From Neurospora intermedia (taxonomy: Eukaryota > Ascomycota > Sordariomycetes > Sordariales > Sordariaceae), in assembly GCA_037102815.1 (NCBI GenBank), contig BTPP01000012.1, positions 496,001-560,000 on the forward strand: a DNA stretch of 64,000 bases, written 5' to 3'. Below the pieces are notes generated by a model. That model saw only the letters and a list, made by a program, of their open reading frames with translations. It was not told the DNA's origin and searched no databases. This document shows, in pieces, positions 1 to 12,309 of this stretch (its first letter is position 1; each line of letters starts with the position of its first letter). The translations under genes were made by a program, and so were the position numbers.

Positions 1-2169
1 GGTGGTGGACAACATCATGTCACTCTGAGTGCACACTCCAATTCCCATCGATGTGAGATTGTGATGACTGATTGATAATAACTTGTCTGCTATTGAGAAA
101 AGAGACGGGAAGTTCCCAGCAAAGTCGTTTGGGATTCATCCAATCCCTCGAGCCAAATCACTGGATTCCACCACAAGTCCAGACCGCGAGTCCGCGGTTT
201 CCCTGTCTCGGGTCTGTGGACTTTGGGGCTGTTCAACTTGGGCAAGGGCCAGGTACCCCTTGACCCCTTCAACCCTCCACTTGCTCCTTCAGCTCCTTCC
301 TTTGCGTCCGGTCACTGAGGACGTAACTGAAGGTGAGGAATACAACTGAAGACGAATTGCCTGTAAAGAAGTCGCGATTCCAAAAGTAAAAAAAGTACCT
401 GCATCTTCCCACGAACTGTGGTGTAATAAAGCGAGCCTTTGGAGACAAGTTCAGACTCTAGCCAAGCTCAACCTCAAAGCCAACCCAATAGTTTGGAGAG
501 CATTCGGGCCGGGCCTGCACAGACCATAAGGGCCGTTGCCAGCCGAGTCGTCAACAATTTCATCTGCGCGTTTCTTGAAGCGAAGGAGATGCTTCAGGCT
601 GCACCGCTGCACTGCACTGCTTGGTACCTACAGTATTCCCGCCTCGCTTCGTCTTCGGGACTCGCTTGTACTACTCACGGGCGATTAACTGTACATATTG
701 CTTCCCCGGCAAGGATCATACTGTCGAACCTTGTTACCGTCATTGGACGGGGAAAGCTCCGATCGCTGGACCCAGGCCGCGGGGAACTCGGCGACAGGTG
801 ACAGGTTACAATACGGGAACCAACACCAACACTTGTTTTCCACTGTTCCTGGATATCGAATGTTCACATGCTGGGGTTCAGAAAAGAAAAAAGACAAAAC
901 AAATCGTACTTTCCAATTGGAACCCTCAAACACCAACCTCGGACATCTCAAACATTGATGACCCCCAGAAAAAGAAAGCAAGACATTAGTGACCAGACAG
1001 ACCTGTCAGGGACGGCGGGTGCCATTTCCGAGTCTCCTGTACCCGCAATCCTACCTCTAGGCAACCAGATGCTGCACTCTGAAAACACCAACCTGACTTC
1101 CATCTTTCTAGTGTACATGGATACTCGATACTGCTGCTCGCCAGCTTATTCCTTTATTATTCTTCAGTCATCCTACCATCCAACCCTGAACAATACAAGC
1201 TCGAATTATTGCAGTTAGGTCGTGATACAACTTGCATCACGGTGGAGCCCAATGGCAGGCTACCGACAAAAGGAGGTTGGCGGCCTCGAAAGCGTACGGT
1301 ATCCCAGTCTCCCAGAGTCGTATTGGATTCTCGATCATCCGTCGCGGAAGACGGAAGATGGAAAGCGGAAGTAGAAAAGGACTCTAGAAGTGAAAAGAAA
1401 AAGTCAGGATGCAGAAACGCGTCGCGGCTCCTAGATTTCAAGAACGCCTCACAGGTTGGTCGTCGAGACATCAATTTGGCACCCGGACCGTCCCCTGATA
1501 CGAGGAATTGCGAGCTTGGTTCGTGTTCCATGTCGTCGCCGTTGACATTCACATCCCCATCTCGCGCTTATGACTTCGGATCACCACATCCAGTTACCCG
1601 GACCGGACCGTTGGGATTTCCATCCTTCCTTCGTGCTGTTAATACAGTGCCATCAATATGTCTTGCAACTGCCTTGTCAGCATGCATGTTCTCGGGATTC
1701 ATCTGTCAAGCTTTTCACTAGCCTAGCTGCACCAACGGGTGCTCGCCGCGCATATTAGAGAAGATTTAACGACCGCTGCTTCTTCTGCTTCTCATCGTGC
1801 ATTGCGGCCAAGGTGATGCATCGCATCGCAAGGCAGCAGGGCGTACGATACAGTATATCCCCGTTTTTCTAGGCTAACGAAATCTCTCACAACTCCCAAC
1901 AACCACGCCCTACTCTAATGCGCTTATTTTCTTCCCATCCCTCTTTCGGAAAAGGCACCCTTCATAAAAGGCATGATCGGCGTCCCGAGAATTGGTTATA
2001 GGAATTAAGTTTGTTCGAGAACAAAAAGGGTGCAGAGATCTTCGTGCTTCGTTGGCACTTGGAAGGAAAAAAAAAATTCCCTCGGCTAGTGATGCAGGAA
2101 GAATCGAAGCGAGAAACAAGGCAATAACCGAAAGACAACCGACACGCCGACAACAGCATTCACGAAGGG

Positions 2170-2232
<63 letters not shown>

Positions 2233-5200
2233 TCCAGAAAAGATTGGTCGTCGATTGTGCTCTCCTGACTGAGCATAGCCTCTGCCAACTGAACGTGATC
2301 ATAGGAGAAACTGCACCATTTTCCCCAACCCAATAATGAAAGCCAGGAGGGAGACTCCTGGCCGTCAAAGAATCGGAATCTCACAGGATGGGAGATGCGC
2401 AAAAAAAGAAACCGATAAGAAAAAAAAAATGCCGCTACTGAGCCCCCCCCAAAGTCCGGATATCAGGCGAAGCACCGATGTTGTGGGATTTCCCAAATTC
2501 CCAATAGCATCCTACACGTGTACACTGTACAGTATTAAAAGTTTAATGCTGGTCGGTTGTCCCCATTGATTCTTGAACAGAGCGCGATACTTAACTTAGC
2601 GGCTACTACACTACATACACTACTGTGCATACATACACTAGTAATTCAGGACCAAGAATACAGTAGGAGCGCCATAACGGATACGGGCCTTTCGGTGACG
2701 ATCCCGATAGAGGTACTGATCACACCTTTCTGGTGTGTGCACCAAAACTTTCACTGGTAGTCTGGTACTGTACCTGAACGGACGGAGCTAAGCTTCCGGG
2801 AATTAGCACTAGACTAATCCATTTCACGACCAACAACAACAACTATCACTAATAATAATTATTGACAACGCAAGAAGACTGAATGAGTGTTTGATTGTTT
2901 TCTTCGGGAAGTCCCTCCCGAACTTGGAGGTTGTTAGTGGCAACAAAATGGTTATCCGATTCCTCGGCTGCTCTGTCACTTGATCCGAGTCGAGTTCCAA
3001 AAGGAAAAGATAAGGTTTGAGGCCGAATCCCATGATCCCCTCCCGTCTTTGTACATTACTTACTTAAAACTACCGAATTCGCAAAACCCCACACACTGCG
3101 AACTTGAATACCCACTACATTATACAGTAGCAAAAGTTCCACAGTATACTACAGTCCACTGCCCCCAATTTTGAGGGACAAAGTTCGCCGGTATTTGTGA
3201 AAGCGGCAGTTACGACGACTTTGTGAGCGACTTCCACTTGGGACGGGAGTTCCTCATGTACATCCCCTTCGTTACGAGTCACAGGTTGTATAGTAGGTAG
3301 GTCACGAGGTTTAGGATGCGTTTTATGGTACGGTTCGTTCGTTTTTGTGGTTTGTCTAGATCTTGAGAGTACCTCTAGAGAGTTGAGAGTGTGGTTGCGT
3401 GTGATGTTGCTGCTATGGGCATCATAATATGCCAACTGTATAGTGCTCCCACTGCAGACTGCTCGCTAACACCATGCTTCTCCACGTGCAAGTACACCGA
3501 AGACACTCGGGAGTTACACAGTTGCGCAAGGTGATAACAATAGCTGGATATGGGGAAGTGGATTGGACCATTGGCTCGACCAATAATGTACACTACATCC
3601 TCGTCTTGTAAACATGCTTGATGTAATGGGCGATGTTCCAAAGTATCACAGCTTTTTGTCATCATGGTTCATGGGGGTAAATATTCCAAGTGCTTGGCAG
3701 TTTCGATCGAGGCTGTTCTTTGGAGCTTGGCTTTTGCTCATCTGATAAGCTGTGGACACTAGTCTAGTGTACAGTACATATGTAGACGCATGATATGTTG
3801 GGCAAGACATATCAGATCACGAAGCATGAGTTGATTGAAACTTCCCAATTGCCTACCTCAGCCTACGTGTAGTGTACCTAAGCTTCACCTGAAGAATGAC
3901 CGACTTACAGTCTCACCTACCTACGCAGTGTCGTGTAGTGTACCCAAATGATGAACCACCTACCGACATCACCTATATTATATGATCGACCAATTTCATA
4001 TCAGATTATTTGGAACCAAAGCTCTAAAAACGGTACACACTGTGCACAGCTCAAAATTACTTATTGACGATATATTTCGTCCCGCCGTCTGTCGGTCCCC
4101 CGCACTTGTTCGTTTGTCAGCACAAATGAGTGATCATCCGTCTCCATCGATTGTGTTTTATTTTCGATTCGCCAAGTTGTCCAGACCATACCGGCGTTCT
4201 CTAATAAACCATGGTGAGATGGATAAGTAAAACAACCCGTGGGCCAGGTCTGTCGCTGACGATCGCTTGACACTAGGCACACAGTGCCCTTTGCAAAGGC
4301 ACGAAGCTTTGCTTGTGGTGGTGGCTCGTGCTCTTGCTCTTGTAGTATGCTCCGCTCCGACACGGTTCGGGACCAAACATCGAAAATGGGAGGACGGAAG
4401 ACAGAGTCGGACACCAGATCTCGCAGCTAGTAAATCTTACAAGAGTCTCTCTCCATCAAAATGAAGGAAGGACTGATCCATAAAGTGTCTTGCCAGCCAT
4501 ACCCTGCCTGACAGCCTCGGGGGACAAACGGTCCAATGGCAAAAACGAACATCACATAAGGGTCCTAGGTATGTGAGTGAACAGTGGACGACGAAGCACC
4601 TACCACCCATCCCCCAAAATGGACTGCAGGGCGCTAAGCGAAACTCACTCTGCTGTCGTCCTCAGTTTGGCGAATTCTCAGCTGTCATCGCGCCCGATTT
4701 ACACTCATGTTTGTTGGCGGCAAGATTTGCGTAAGGTTTCGATTGGAGGTTCAATTTGGAGTGAAGCTGCGATGAAAGATGCCTGCCCACTGCATTTCTG
4801 CCTCAACGGTGATTCGTGTATGTGTCGAGCAAGAGTGGAGCTTGCAGCTGCAAGACAGCTCCACACCTGTTTCGACCATTGAAGCACCTGCCTTACACCT
4901 GCCATGCAACTTCTCGTCTACCTGTCGCAACTGCCTAAAATGTCGATGGACATACCCCGAAGTTTGTGTCGTCGGAGGCGCGTGGGGCAGACGGGTAGCC
5001 ATCCGCACAGATGAGATCCAACTAAAAAATGCCCTGACGACGGCGGGGGTGGGCTTGCGAATGGTACGGGCCCGGCCTCGCCATGATGGTGAAGTGGAAT
5101 GAATGCCCCAGGCCCACAGGCTGACAGGGCATAGGGAATCTCCAATGCACCATCATCACCACACCAACCGGCCGAACTACGTTAGTAGCAGCATCACAAG

Positions 5201-6403
5201 TGAAGTGAATGAAAGTTTGGTTCTTTTATTACATACTCCGGGTACAGAAAAGTGACGGCCGCCCAGCTTCTTCTGCCCCAGGCAACTTCATCGAACGTAG
5301 ACGTCCATCCAACCGTCTTCGTCAAGACAAGAGGTCGGGTTTTGCAGTGCCACACCTTCGAGGCCCAGAAGGAGGGGTAGCGCAAATACATTGATACCAC
5401 ATACGATCGCACTTTCAACCCGAAGCTCAGAGTTACCTAATATCGAACGAACCAAGCAATCTGGTCCAGAGTACGACTCTTCGTGACCTGGCTGACGACC
5501 GATCGCAAACCTGCAATTTTTACCAGCCTCCACACAGCCTCTTTTCCCTAAAGCATCAACCATTTTTGCGTCGACTTCGCCCGCCGTCGTGAACCGCGTG
5601 CTGGCGCAATAGCGAATCTATACAGTAAGGTATGGTGCTTCGAGTAATCCATTTCCCATTTGTTGTCCCTACCTGCCCAGCAAGACAAACGGGTCTAACA
5701 AATGCCACCAGTTCATCCAATTTTGCCTTCCGTCTCGAACCACATACCTATCCATCGCCTCCTCGTGTCCTCAGTCTGTCCAACAAACAAACCCGCCAGA
5801 GTGTCTGCCATCTCGTTCCGTTTCTCGAAGCTGTTTCGGCCTTCCTCCCAGCCACATTGAACATTGTCGTATACCTACAAGTTTTGAATTCAAGCTTGCC
5901 ATCCTCTGGGTCTCGAGAACATAGCTACGGAATAGACTACACTCCCGTATCCATACAGACGTGCCTTATCCCACCGTCGACGTTAGCATCCGAGGTTCAA
6001 ACGCATATCCCTAGTAGGGAAGCTTGCACACCGGCCGTCTCCAGTTCCACATTGACAAGCACAGCCCCTGTTACGGCGCTTATCCCATGCGGGTCTCGAG
6101 TACCTCGCAACAAAAGAATTCTTGCGGACCGGACATCGGGAGGAGCGGCCAAGTGACAGCTGCTTTACGACCGGCGTGACCACTCTGCCTGCCTAACCAC
6201 TTGCTAACCTATTGTCAGAACGCCCTAAGCAGACAGCTTGAGGATAGCTCTTTCTTCTCCATCATTAAGCAAGGTTGTTGTCTTCGGCTACCATTGTTTT
6301 GACTTGTCAAGTGCCATACCGGCTACCACAGACCCGCTCAGTCCGCTGCAAAGCCTCAAGTTTAAACATCAAAATATTAGATCCCACCGGGTTGACCATC
6401 ATC
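1..6403. other. 6.4-kb stretch without a supportable gene
   Basis: No reading frame here has a recognisable domain, and the longest open frames (about 170 codons, at 1209-1721 and 5632-6156) have biased Ser/Pro/Arg composition and overlap frames on the other strand. It contains an unbroken run of 60 A at 2170-2229. The last several hundred bases before 6404 are probably promoter and leader of the zinc-finger gene. Base composition looks ordinary, so this is not a RIP-affected region. A non-coding transcript cannot be excluded from sequence alone. Confidence 0.6.
2170..2229. repeat. Poly(A) tract, 60 nt
   Basis: An uninterrupted run of 60 A on the plus strand. It is not preceded by any recognisable retroposed gene, so a reverse-transcribed tail is not supported. 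Simple homopolymer expansion is the plain reading. Its exact length may be uncertain because homopolymers are hard to sequence. Confidence 0.9.
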
Positions 6404-8184
6404 ATGGCTGCCTCCGAAAGCGACCTTATGGCCTTCTACGAGAGGTTTCAAACCCTTAGTTTTTTTAACGACAGCAGCGCGAGGCTGATAGAGGTGGGCT
6501 TCCGTCCAACAGAGTGACTGAGAGGCTGAAAGATAGACCTTTCTCAACTCATGTCAGTCTCTATTCATTAGGCTGATACGTATCTGTGCAGGACCTCCTC
6601 CTTTACTCCAAAAACGTTGAGGATGCCCTCCGCGAAGAAAACAGAGCCCTTAGGAGACAGCTTACAGATGCCCAGCTCGATCTTGAGGATGCCACTCGTT
6701 CTAGAAGAGACCTCCAGCAGCAGGTGGCGAATACCGAGTCTCGTAATAGGGACCTTGCTCAAGATAATCATCACTTGAAGGTGAGGGTCACTGGCCAGTC
6801 TGGTCGAGACAGTTATTGAAACAGAATCTGCAGAACAACAATCCTTTTGTGGTCGTCCTCATAGACGGTGACTGCTGTTTGGTATGTCCACCCCTGGTCT
6901 CCTGCTCCCTCACTGTAACTGTCTAACTCTGTGTTGCAGTTTAAAGAAGCCTTAATCAGACAAGGAGTCGAAGGCGGTAAAAAGGCGGCTTATGCTTTGC
7001 GAAGCGCTATTCTTGAGCAATGCGGCGATTTTGCGGGCAATATGGAAGTCATTGCAAAAGTCTATGCCAACCTCGGTGGCTTGGCCAAAGCCATGAGACG
7101 CAACGGATGCCTGGAGGCTGAGGAAACTCTCAAGGAGTTCACCATTGGCTTTACTCAAGGAAAGGCAACCTTTGACTTTGTTGATGTTGGCCACGGAAAG
7201 GAGCGCGCGGATAACAAGATTAAAGGTAGGTTGATCTGTCCCAGTAGCCTACTTGATAGATACTAACCGAAGCAGAAACGGCGAAATGGAATTTGCGCAA
7301 CTATAACTGTAAGCAGCTTCTTCTCGGCATTTCGCATGATGCCGGCTATGCTCCATTCCTGGATGAGCTTTTCCAAGATGAGACCAAGAAGCGCCGCGTT
7401 ACCGTTGTCGAAGGTATTCCGACTGTTCGCGAACTCGTTTCCACCGGCGTCAACATTTTGAACTTCAACGACGAGATCTTCCGATCGGAGAAGCTGGTAG
7501 ACAAGACAGCACTGCGCACCAACACTTCTCCTTTGATCACCACGTCATCTTCATCTACCACCACTCCTACTGTCAGCAACGGCAATCTTCCGACTCCCAC
7601 GAGCTCCACCACGTCTACGCCCGCGAACGCGACTGCTAGTTATGCCGGAGCCATTGGAAACGCGAGCCCTCCGCCCAAGATCACGCTTCCTATCCAGCCT
7701 AGACCTGTTAATGCAAATGCTCGTGCCTCGGCCACCCCGAAGCAGCCGGCCTGGAACCCCGGTCCTCGTGGCTTGGACCCGCCCATCAAGGTCTCACCAG
7801 CTGCTCTGGAAAGTATCAAGAAAAGGAAGGACAACAACAAACTTTGCAACAATCACTATCTGAGGGGTCCTTGCTCAAAGGGCGACGCCTGCTGCTTCGA
7901 ACACAAGTATAAGCCTAGCAAAGAAGAGATTGACGCTATTGCCTTCTTGGCCCGCCTGAACCCTTGCACCAGCGGCCAGGATTGCGATGTCGAAGATTGT
8001 ATTTATGGACATCATGTAAGTTTCACTCACCATGCCTCGAGTTTTGGACATGTTCTGACCAAAACCACAGTGCCCCAACGTCAAGGACGGTGTCTGCACT
8101 CATCCTTATTGCAAATTTGAGGATGCCGATCACCCGCCTGGCACGAAGTACAGAAGCACGAAGACCTATGACTACTTCTCTTAG
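6404..8184 (+). CDS. NYN/DUF2433-like and CCCH zinc-finger protein
   Basis: Six exons (6404-6493, 6592-6780, 6834-6881, 6940-7225, 7276-8015, 8071-8184) keep one frame of 488 residues with GT/AG borders. Residues 31-93 form a charged coiled coil. Residues 94-260 resemble a NYN/PIN-type fold: an IDGD strand end at 103-106 and an LGISHDAGY block near 221-229, both acid-containing. A Ser/Thr/Pro-rich linker follows. Near the C-terminus there is a classic C-x8-C-x5-C-x3-H finger (C395, C404, C410, H414), then two further Cys/His clusters, one split by the last intron. Fungal proteins of this layout are annotated as DUF2433 C-x8-C-x5-C-x3-H proteins. CCCH fingers usually bind RNA, so an RNA-binding and possibly RNA-cleaving role is inferred, not shown. 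The start is the first ATG of exon 1, in the context catcATGGCT. Confidence 0.85.
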
Positions 8185-9034
8185 ATAGGGAACGATGTAG
8201 CTTTAAGGGGAGCTCTGACGCAGTGGGGCTTCCTCAAAAATAGTTTGGGAAAAGAAAATTTATCTACGATGAGGCTTTCTCAGCGAAGGGAATGTGATGG
8301 CGAGCTGTCCGAGAAGGAGGCATCTGGGATGAAACGAACCAAGAAAGGGATTTCACGCTCAGGAGCTTGTTGTGGCTGTTGCCTTCTGCAAACTGATCAT
8401 TTCTCTAGTCTATTCAAATCAGGAGTCAGGGTTTAGGAGATAGTTCGAGTTGTTTGTTGTTGGGGATGCTTAACAGCGGAGAAACATTACGTACAAAATA
8501 CAATCTGGTTTGTTTGTTAGCTTGGTACCTACTCCAAGTACACTTGGACGAGATCACTTTCGAATTATGCTAAACTTTGCAGCGACTAAATGAATGACGA
8601 GGTACAGATGACGGGCATTGACAAGCTTTATCTTAGGAAGAGCATATTTATAAAAACGCAAAGTATCACCTGGACATGAAAACGGTTGGAGAAGTTGACT
8701 CGAGGTTGGCGGTTACACTAGTGCCGCTGGTTTGTTGCCGGCCCGGAGCCGTGTGCACGGACCCCACTTTATTTCCCCGGCCGGCTACCCCACTCAACTC
8801 AATTGAAACCACATCGACAGCTTGGACGGGCCACCCCACATTTCTCCAACAACTCACGGGGAGCTGTTGGTTCATCTGTTCAACCACCGCGACCTTCCAC
8901 TTCTCCCCCCTGCCATAATTATCACAGACCTAGTCGCCTCAGCTGTATTTGCGCATTTAGAGGCCGACTTCACCCAAATACCTACCGAACGAGCAAAGAT
9001 CAAGAGCTAGTCTCAGTCACAAACAACCGCCAAG
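8185..9034. other. Intergenic, zinc-finger gene 3' end to SRP19 leader
   Basis: About 850 bp between two genes transcribed in the same direction. It should hold the terminator of the upstream gene and the promoter of SRP19. The few short frames have no coding character. I see no repeats or RNA genes. Confidence 0.5.
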
Positions 9035-10159
9035 ATGCCTTCCCACCCGCGGGTAGAAGAAGTCGAGGACAGCGACCTTGAAATGTCGGACCCCTCCGAG
9101 GGCGACATCGACGACTTTGTCGAATCCGACATTCTTGTTTCGCGCGACGCTCCTCCCGCCTACGCCTCCAAAGTCATGCCCGGGCCCTCCTTCACGCCTC
9201 TCTCCGCCGCCCACCGCGCGCAGGCCGAAAAGCAACACCAACAATTCCAAGCTGCCCAGGCCGCCCAGGCTGCCGCCGCCGCTCAACAACGACAAGCCCC
9301 TCCCCCACAATATTCCCAACAACAACAACAACAACAACAACAACGACAGTACACTCAGCCCCCCGGCTACCCCCAGATGCAAACCACCACCGACGACTCG
9401 GCCTACAAATCCTTCCAGTGCCTGTACCCATGCTACTTTGACGCCACGCGCTCGCGCGCCGAAGGCCGGCGCGTGTCCAAGGAGCTGGCCGTTCCCAACC
9501 CGCTAGCGACCGAAATCGTCAACGCCTGCGCGCAGCTCCGCCTCTCCGTCGTTCTCGAGGCAGGCAAGCTGCACCCCAAGGACTGGGCCAACCCCGGTCG
9601 CGTCAAAGTCAACCTGAAGGAATTCATCCGTCTGCATGGCGAGAATGGGAAGCTGAAGAATAAACACCACCTGTATATTCTCGTGGCGGAGCATCTGAAG
9701 AAACACCCGACGACGGACGAGAGTCCGGCGTTGAGGGTCGTGGTGAGGGGCGCGGGACCCCCGCCTAGAGAAATGTTGGAGGAAGGCAAGAAGTGGCCGA
9801 GGCCGGCGGTGCCGAGGGGGTGGAAGATGAGTGAGCTGTTGCCGTATTATAGTCCGGCGATGACGGGCGGTGGGGTCAGTGAGAATTTCTTGAAGGATAT
9901 GATGAAGGAGATGGGACCTGGTGGTATGCCGGGGATGCCGGGGATGCCAGGAGGAGGAGCGGGAGCGGGAGCGGGAGCGGGAGCGGGTGGGATGCCGGAT
10001 ATGGCGAGCTTGTTGCAGGGGATGGGAGGGATGGGAGGATTGGGAGGGTTGGCGAATATGTTGGGGGGGATGGGGGGGATGGGAGGTAGTGGTGCGACGA
10101 GTCCGGGGGCGAGTGGAAGTGAGGCGGCGGGGAAGAAGAAGGGGAAGGGAAAGAAATAG
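9035..10159 (+). CDS. srp19: Signal recognition particle subunit SRP19 (Sec65)
   Basis: A single-exon frame of 374 residues. The SRP19 domain lies at about 127-235, beginning with the YPCYFD block and followed by the GRRVSKELAVPNP segment that contacts SRP RNA. SRP19/Sec65 binds helices 6 and 8 of SRP RNA and lets SRP54 join the particle; SRP directs secretory proteins to the ER. Before the domain there is an acidic N-terminus (residues 5-32) and an Ala/Gln-rich stretch with a run of nine Gln near residue 95-103. After it comes a Gly/Met-rich tail (about 290-355) and a Lys-rich end. Such extensions are seen in fungal Sec65 and are probably disordered. The start ATG is the first in frame and gives the acidic N-terminus typical of the family. 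Confidence 0.93.
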   Translation: MPSHPRVEEVEDSDLEMSDPSEGDIDDFVESDILVSRDAPPAYASKVMPGPSFTPLSAAHRAQAEKQHQQFQAAQAAQAAAAAQQRQAPPPQYSQQQQQQQQQRQYTQPPGYPQMQTTTDDSAYKSFQCLYPCYFDATRSRAEGRRVSKELAVPNPLATEIVNACAQLRLSVVLEAGKLHPKDWANPGRVKVNLKEFIRLHGENGKLKNKHHLYILVAEHLKKHPTTDESPALRVVVRGAGPPPREMLEEGKKWPRPAVPRGWKMSELLPYYSPAMTGGGVSENFLKDMMKEMGPGGMPGMPGMPGGGAGAGAGAGAGGMPDMASLLQGMGGMGGLGGLANMLGGMGGMGGSGATSPGASGSEAAGKKKGKGKK

Positions 10160-12309
10160 TGTGCTAGGGTGGGTGTGATGGGTGCATTGATGTGTGATGC
10201 AGGGAGAAAGAGAGGGACGGTCATGACTGAGAAAGATTCAACCTGCCAGCAAGCCTTTGTCCCGCTTTGCCGTATAACATAATGAACCACAAACAGCGTA
10301 GACCGCAGAAAGCAGTTTACCAAAACGATAATACCATGTACTTTTTTTACGAAGCCCGGTGGTCGACTTGTCCGAGACAAAATAGATGAGACCAGCTAAC
10401 AGGTTAGGTAAACCAGTCCGCTACCGCTCGACAAGATTTTTTTCTTTCTTTTCTTCCCATTTTTCTCCCTTTCTTTATAGAGAGGTAGAGGTATATGATA
10501 AGAAAGATCATGACGCTCTTGTCATCCCAGATTTTTTAACTTCTCATTTTTGTTTACTTGAAACGGGTCTGCTCCCACGGGGCTTTTTTCGGCTTCTGTG
10601 TTTGCAATAAACTCCAAGTTACCTGTTACTTTTTTTATTCGTCGAACTTGAGGGTAATAATCGGGGAGTCTGAGCTATAATAATCCAACACTTCTTGCTC
10701 CTTAATATTCAAGATGGCTAATGGTGGTAAGTTCCGCCAACAACCAATTCCTTTCCTCTTTATCCCACGTGGGAGTCTACTTTCCCATCGCTACAATCAA
10801 CTTGGCTAGTCCTTCCCTCGTGCGCCTCACTCAGTCCATCAGAAACCTGAACCCATCAACGAATATAGTCTCTACCACGCCGTTCTGTTATCAATAGCTG
10901 ATTACCTGAAGAGATCATTCGTAGTATCCGAGTCCGAGATTCACCTCGAAGATAATGTGGCGGCGACTCCCCGGTCTCCTTGTTCCTCGGAAGAAGACGG
11001 GCGTGGTGCTAGTAAAGCAGTTTGATATGACGGGGGATAGGAGGGATTTGGAGGAGGCGAGGGGGGGGGGATTCATGCCAGGGATGGAGGTTATAGCAGG
11101 GAGAGGGAGGTAAGGGTTGAGAGGGGGGAGATAGAGGGAGTTGGTAAGGGGATTGGAAATGGGAGGTGGGTGGACAAGAAGATAAAGATGGAGAAGGGGA
11201 TGGGCGTAGTGAGGTTCTGGTGCTGTTGGAAAAGCTGAAAGAGTGTATGGGAGAGCGAGGGTTTCTGGTATAGATGTGAGTAGTGGCAGCGTTGTGAGAT
11301 GGAGAGAAAGGCGGAGATTCTGTTGTCTTGAATGCCGTTTAGATATTGGAAGGCGTCGAGATAATTGCTCAAAGTGATGGGGTTGATGTGCCTTTGGAGG
11401 CTTCAGTAGAGGTAAGTAGTCAGGCTGGCTGGTGACGGATAGGGAGGGACTGGATGACCTGATGGTTGACAAATGATCCAGTTGGCTGTCGAAGCAACCT
11501 GGAAGAGATAAGCACAGCGAAGGAGCTGTATTAAGAGCTCCGAATTATAACTGGCATGAGCTGCCCGCCAGCTGCGGGCGACAACCACCATTGGCCGAAT
11601 ACAACGGGAGGTCATTTAAATGCAGCCATATCCTGTTGGCGCGCAGGTGGTGGCTGCCGTTTGGTGATAGGTTACACATCAGTAGTTGCCTCGACTGTTC
11701 AGATTGCCATCTTCATTGGACGGCTCTCTATTGGTCTGCTTTTCGTGGCTACATCTTGCCCAACCCCCAGCTTGATCCCTTCGAAACCGACCCGGATAAA
11801 GCGACTGTGCGCGATTCTAAACAGCCTGTGTGGGCCCAGGCACATGTCACCGCACATGTCACCTCCGGCAACCTAGATTAGTAGTTAGGGTTAGTCGTTA
11901 GGGTTAGTTCCGAGGGTGTAGAGGGCCGGCGAAAGGCCTCCGCATATGAATGTAAATTGAGCGCTTCGAAAAAGGTAGTTTTGGGCTTTCGTTATTGTAA
12001 TTTATAGGCTGATATTTGGTAGTGACCTTGGTGGTGATTGCGGTCGCGAAGTGCATGCGATGCTAATGCTAAGCTTTGGGTCTTGGCTGAGCTTGGCTCT
12101 TAGTTTGTATAGACCCACACAGGCCATATGGAATCGAGCACAGTCGCTTTATCTGGGTCGTTCGAAACTCTCAAGGCGACTTCTGCCGACACCGGACAAC
12201 AACACTGTCCGCCCCCCTCAAGACTCTTCAGAAGCCGTTCTAGCAACTTAGCTTTGTCCAGCAAGCTTTTCTTGAGGTCGATCTCTTCCCCGGATATTCC
12301 ATCACGACA
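10160..12309. other. Intergenic, SRP19 to HET-domain gene
   Basis: About 2.1 kb with no supportable gene. An ATG at 10714, followed within five codons by a good donor (gtaagt at 10727), could open a small spliced gene, but I could not find a convincing second exon. The minus-strand frame of 185 codons at 10915-11472 is Pro/Leu/Ser-rich and lacks domain features. The stretch 11040-11250 is strongly purine-skewed on the plus strand. Telomere-like repeats lie at 11885-11907. Confidence 0.45.
11885..11907 (+). repeat. Short interstitial telomere-like repeats
   Basis: The 10-mer TTAGGGTTAG occurs at 11885-11894 and again at 11898-11907, separated by three bases. TTAGGG is the telomere repeat of Neurospora and most filamentous ascomycetes. 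Two units are too few to be a telomere. In several fungi short units of this kind sit in promoters or mark repaired breaks. Chance is possible. Confidence 0.6.

Noticed and set aside
2170-2229. Poly(A) run as the tail of a retroposed gene
   Set aside because: No gene-like or LINE-like sequence precedes it and no flanking target duplication is apparent.
10714-10727. Start and first exon of a small spliced gene
   Set aside because: The ATG and donor are good, but no downstream acceptor led to a convincing continuation.
10915-11472. 185-codon minus-strand frame upstream of the HET gene
   Set aside because: It reads a purine-skewed stretch as Pro/Leu/Ser/His and has no domain or codon-bias support.
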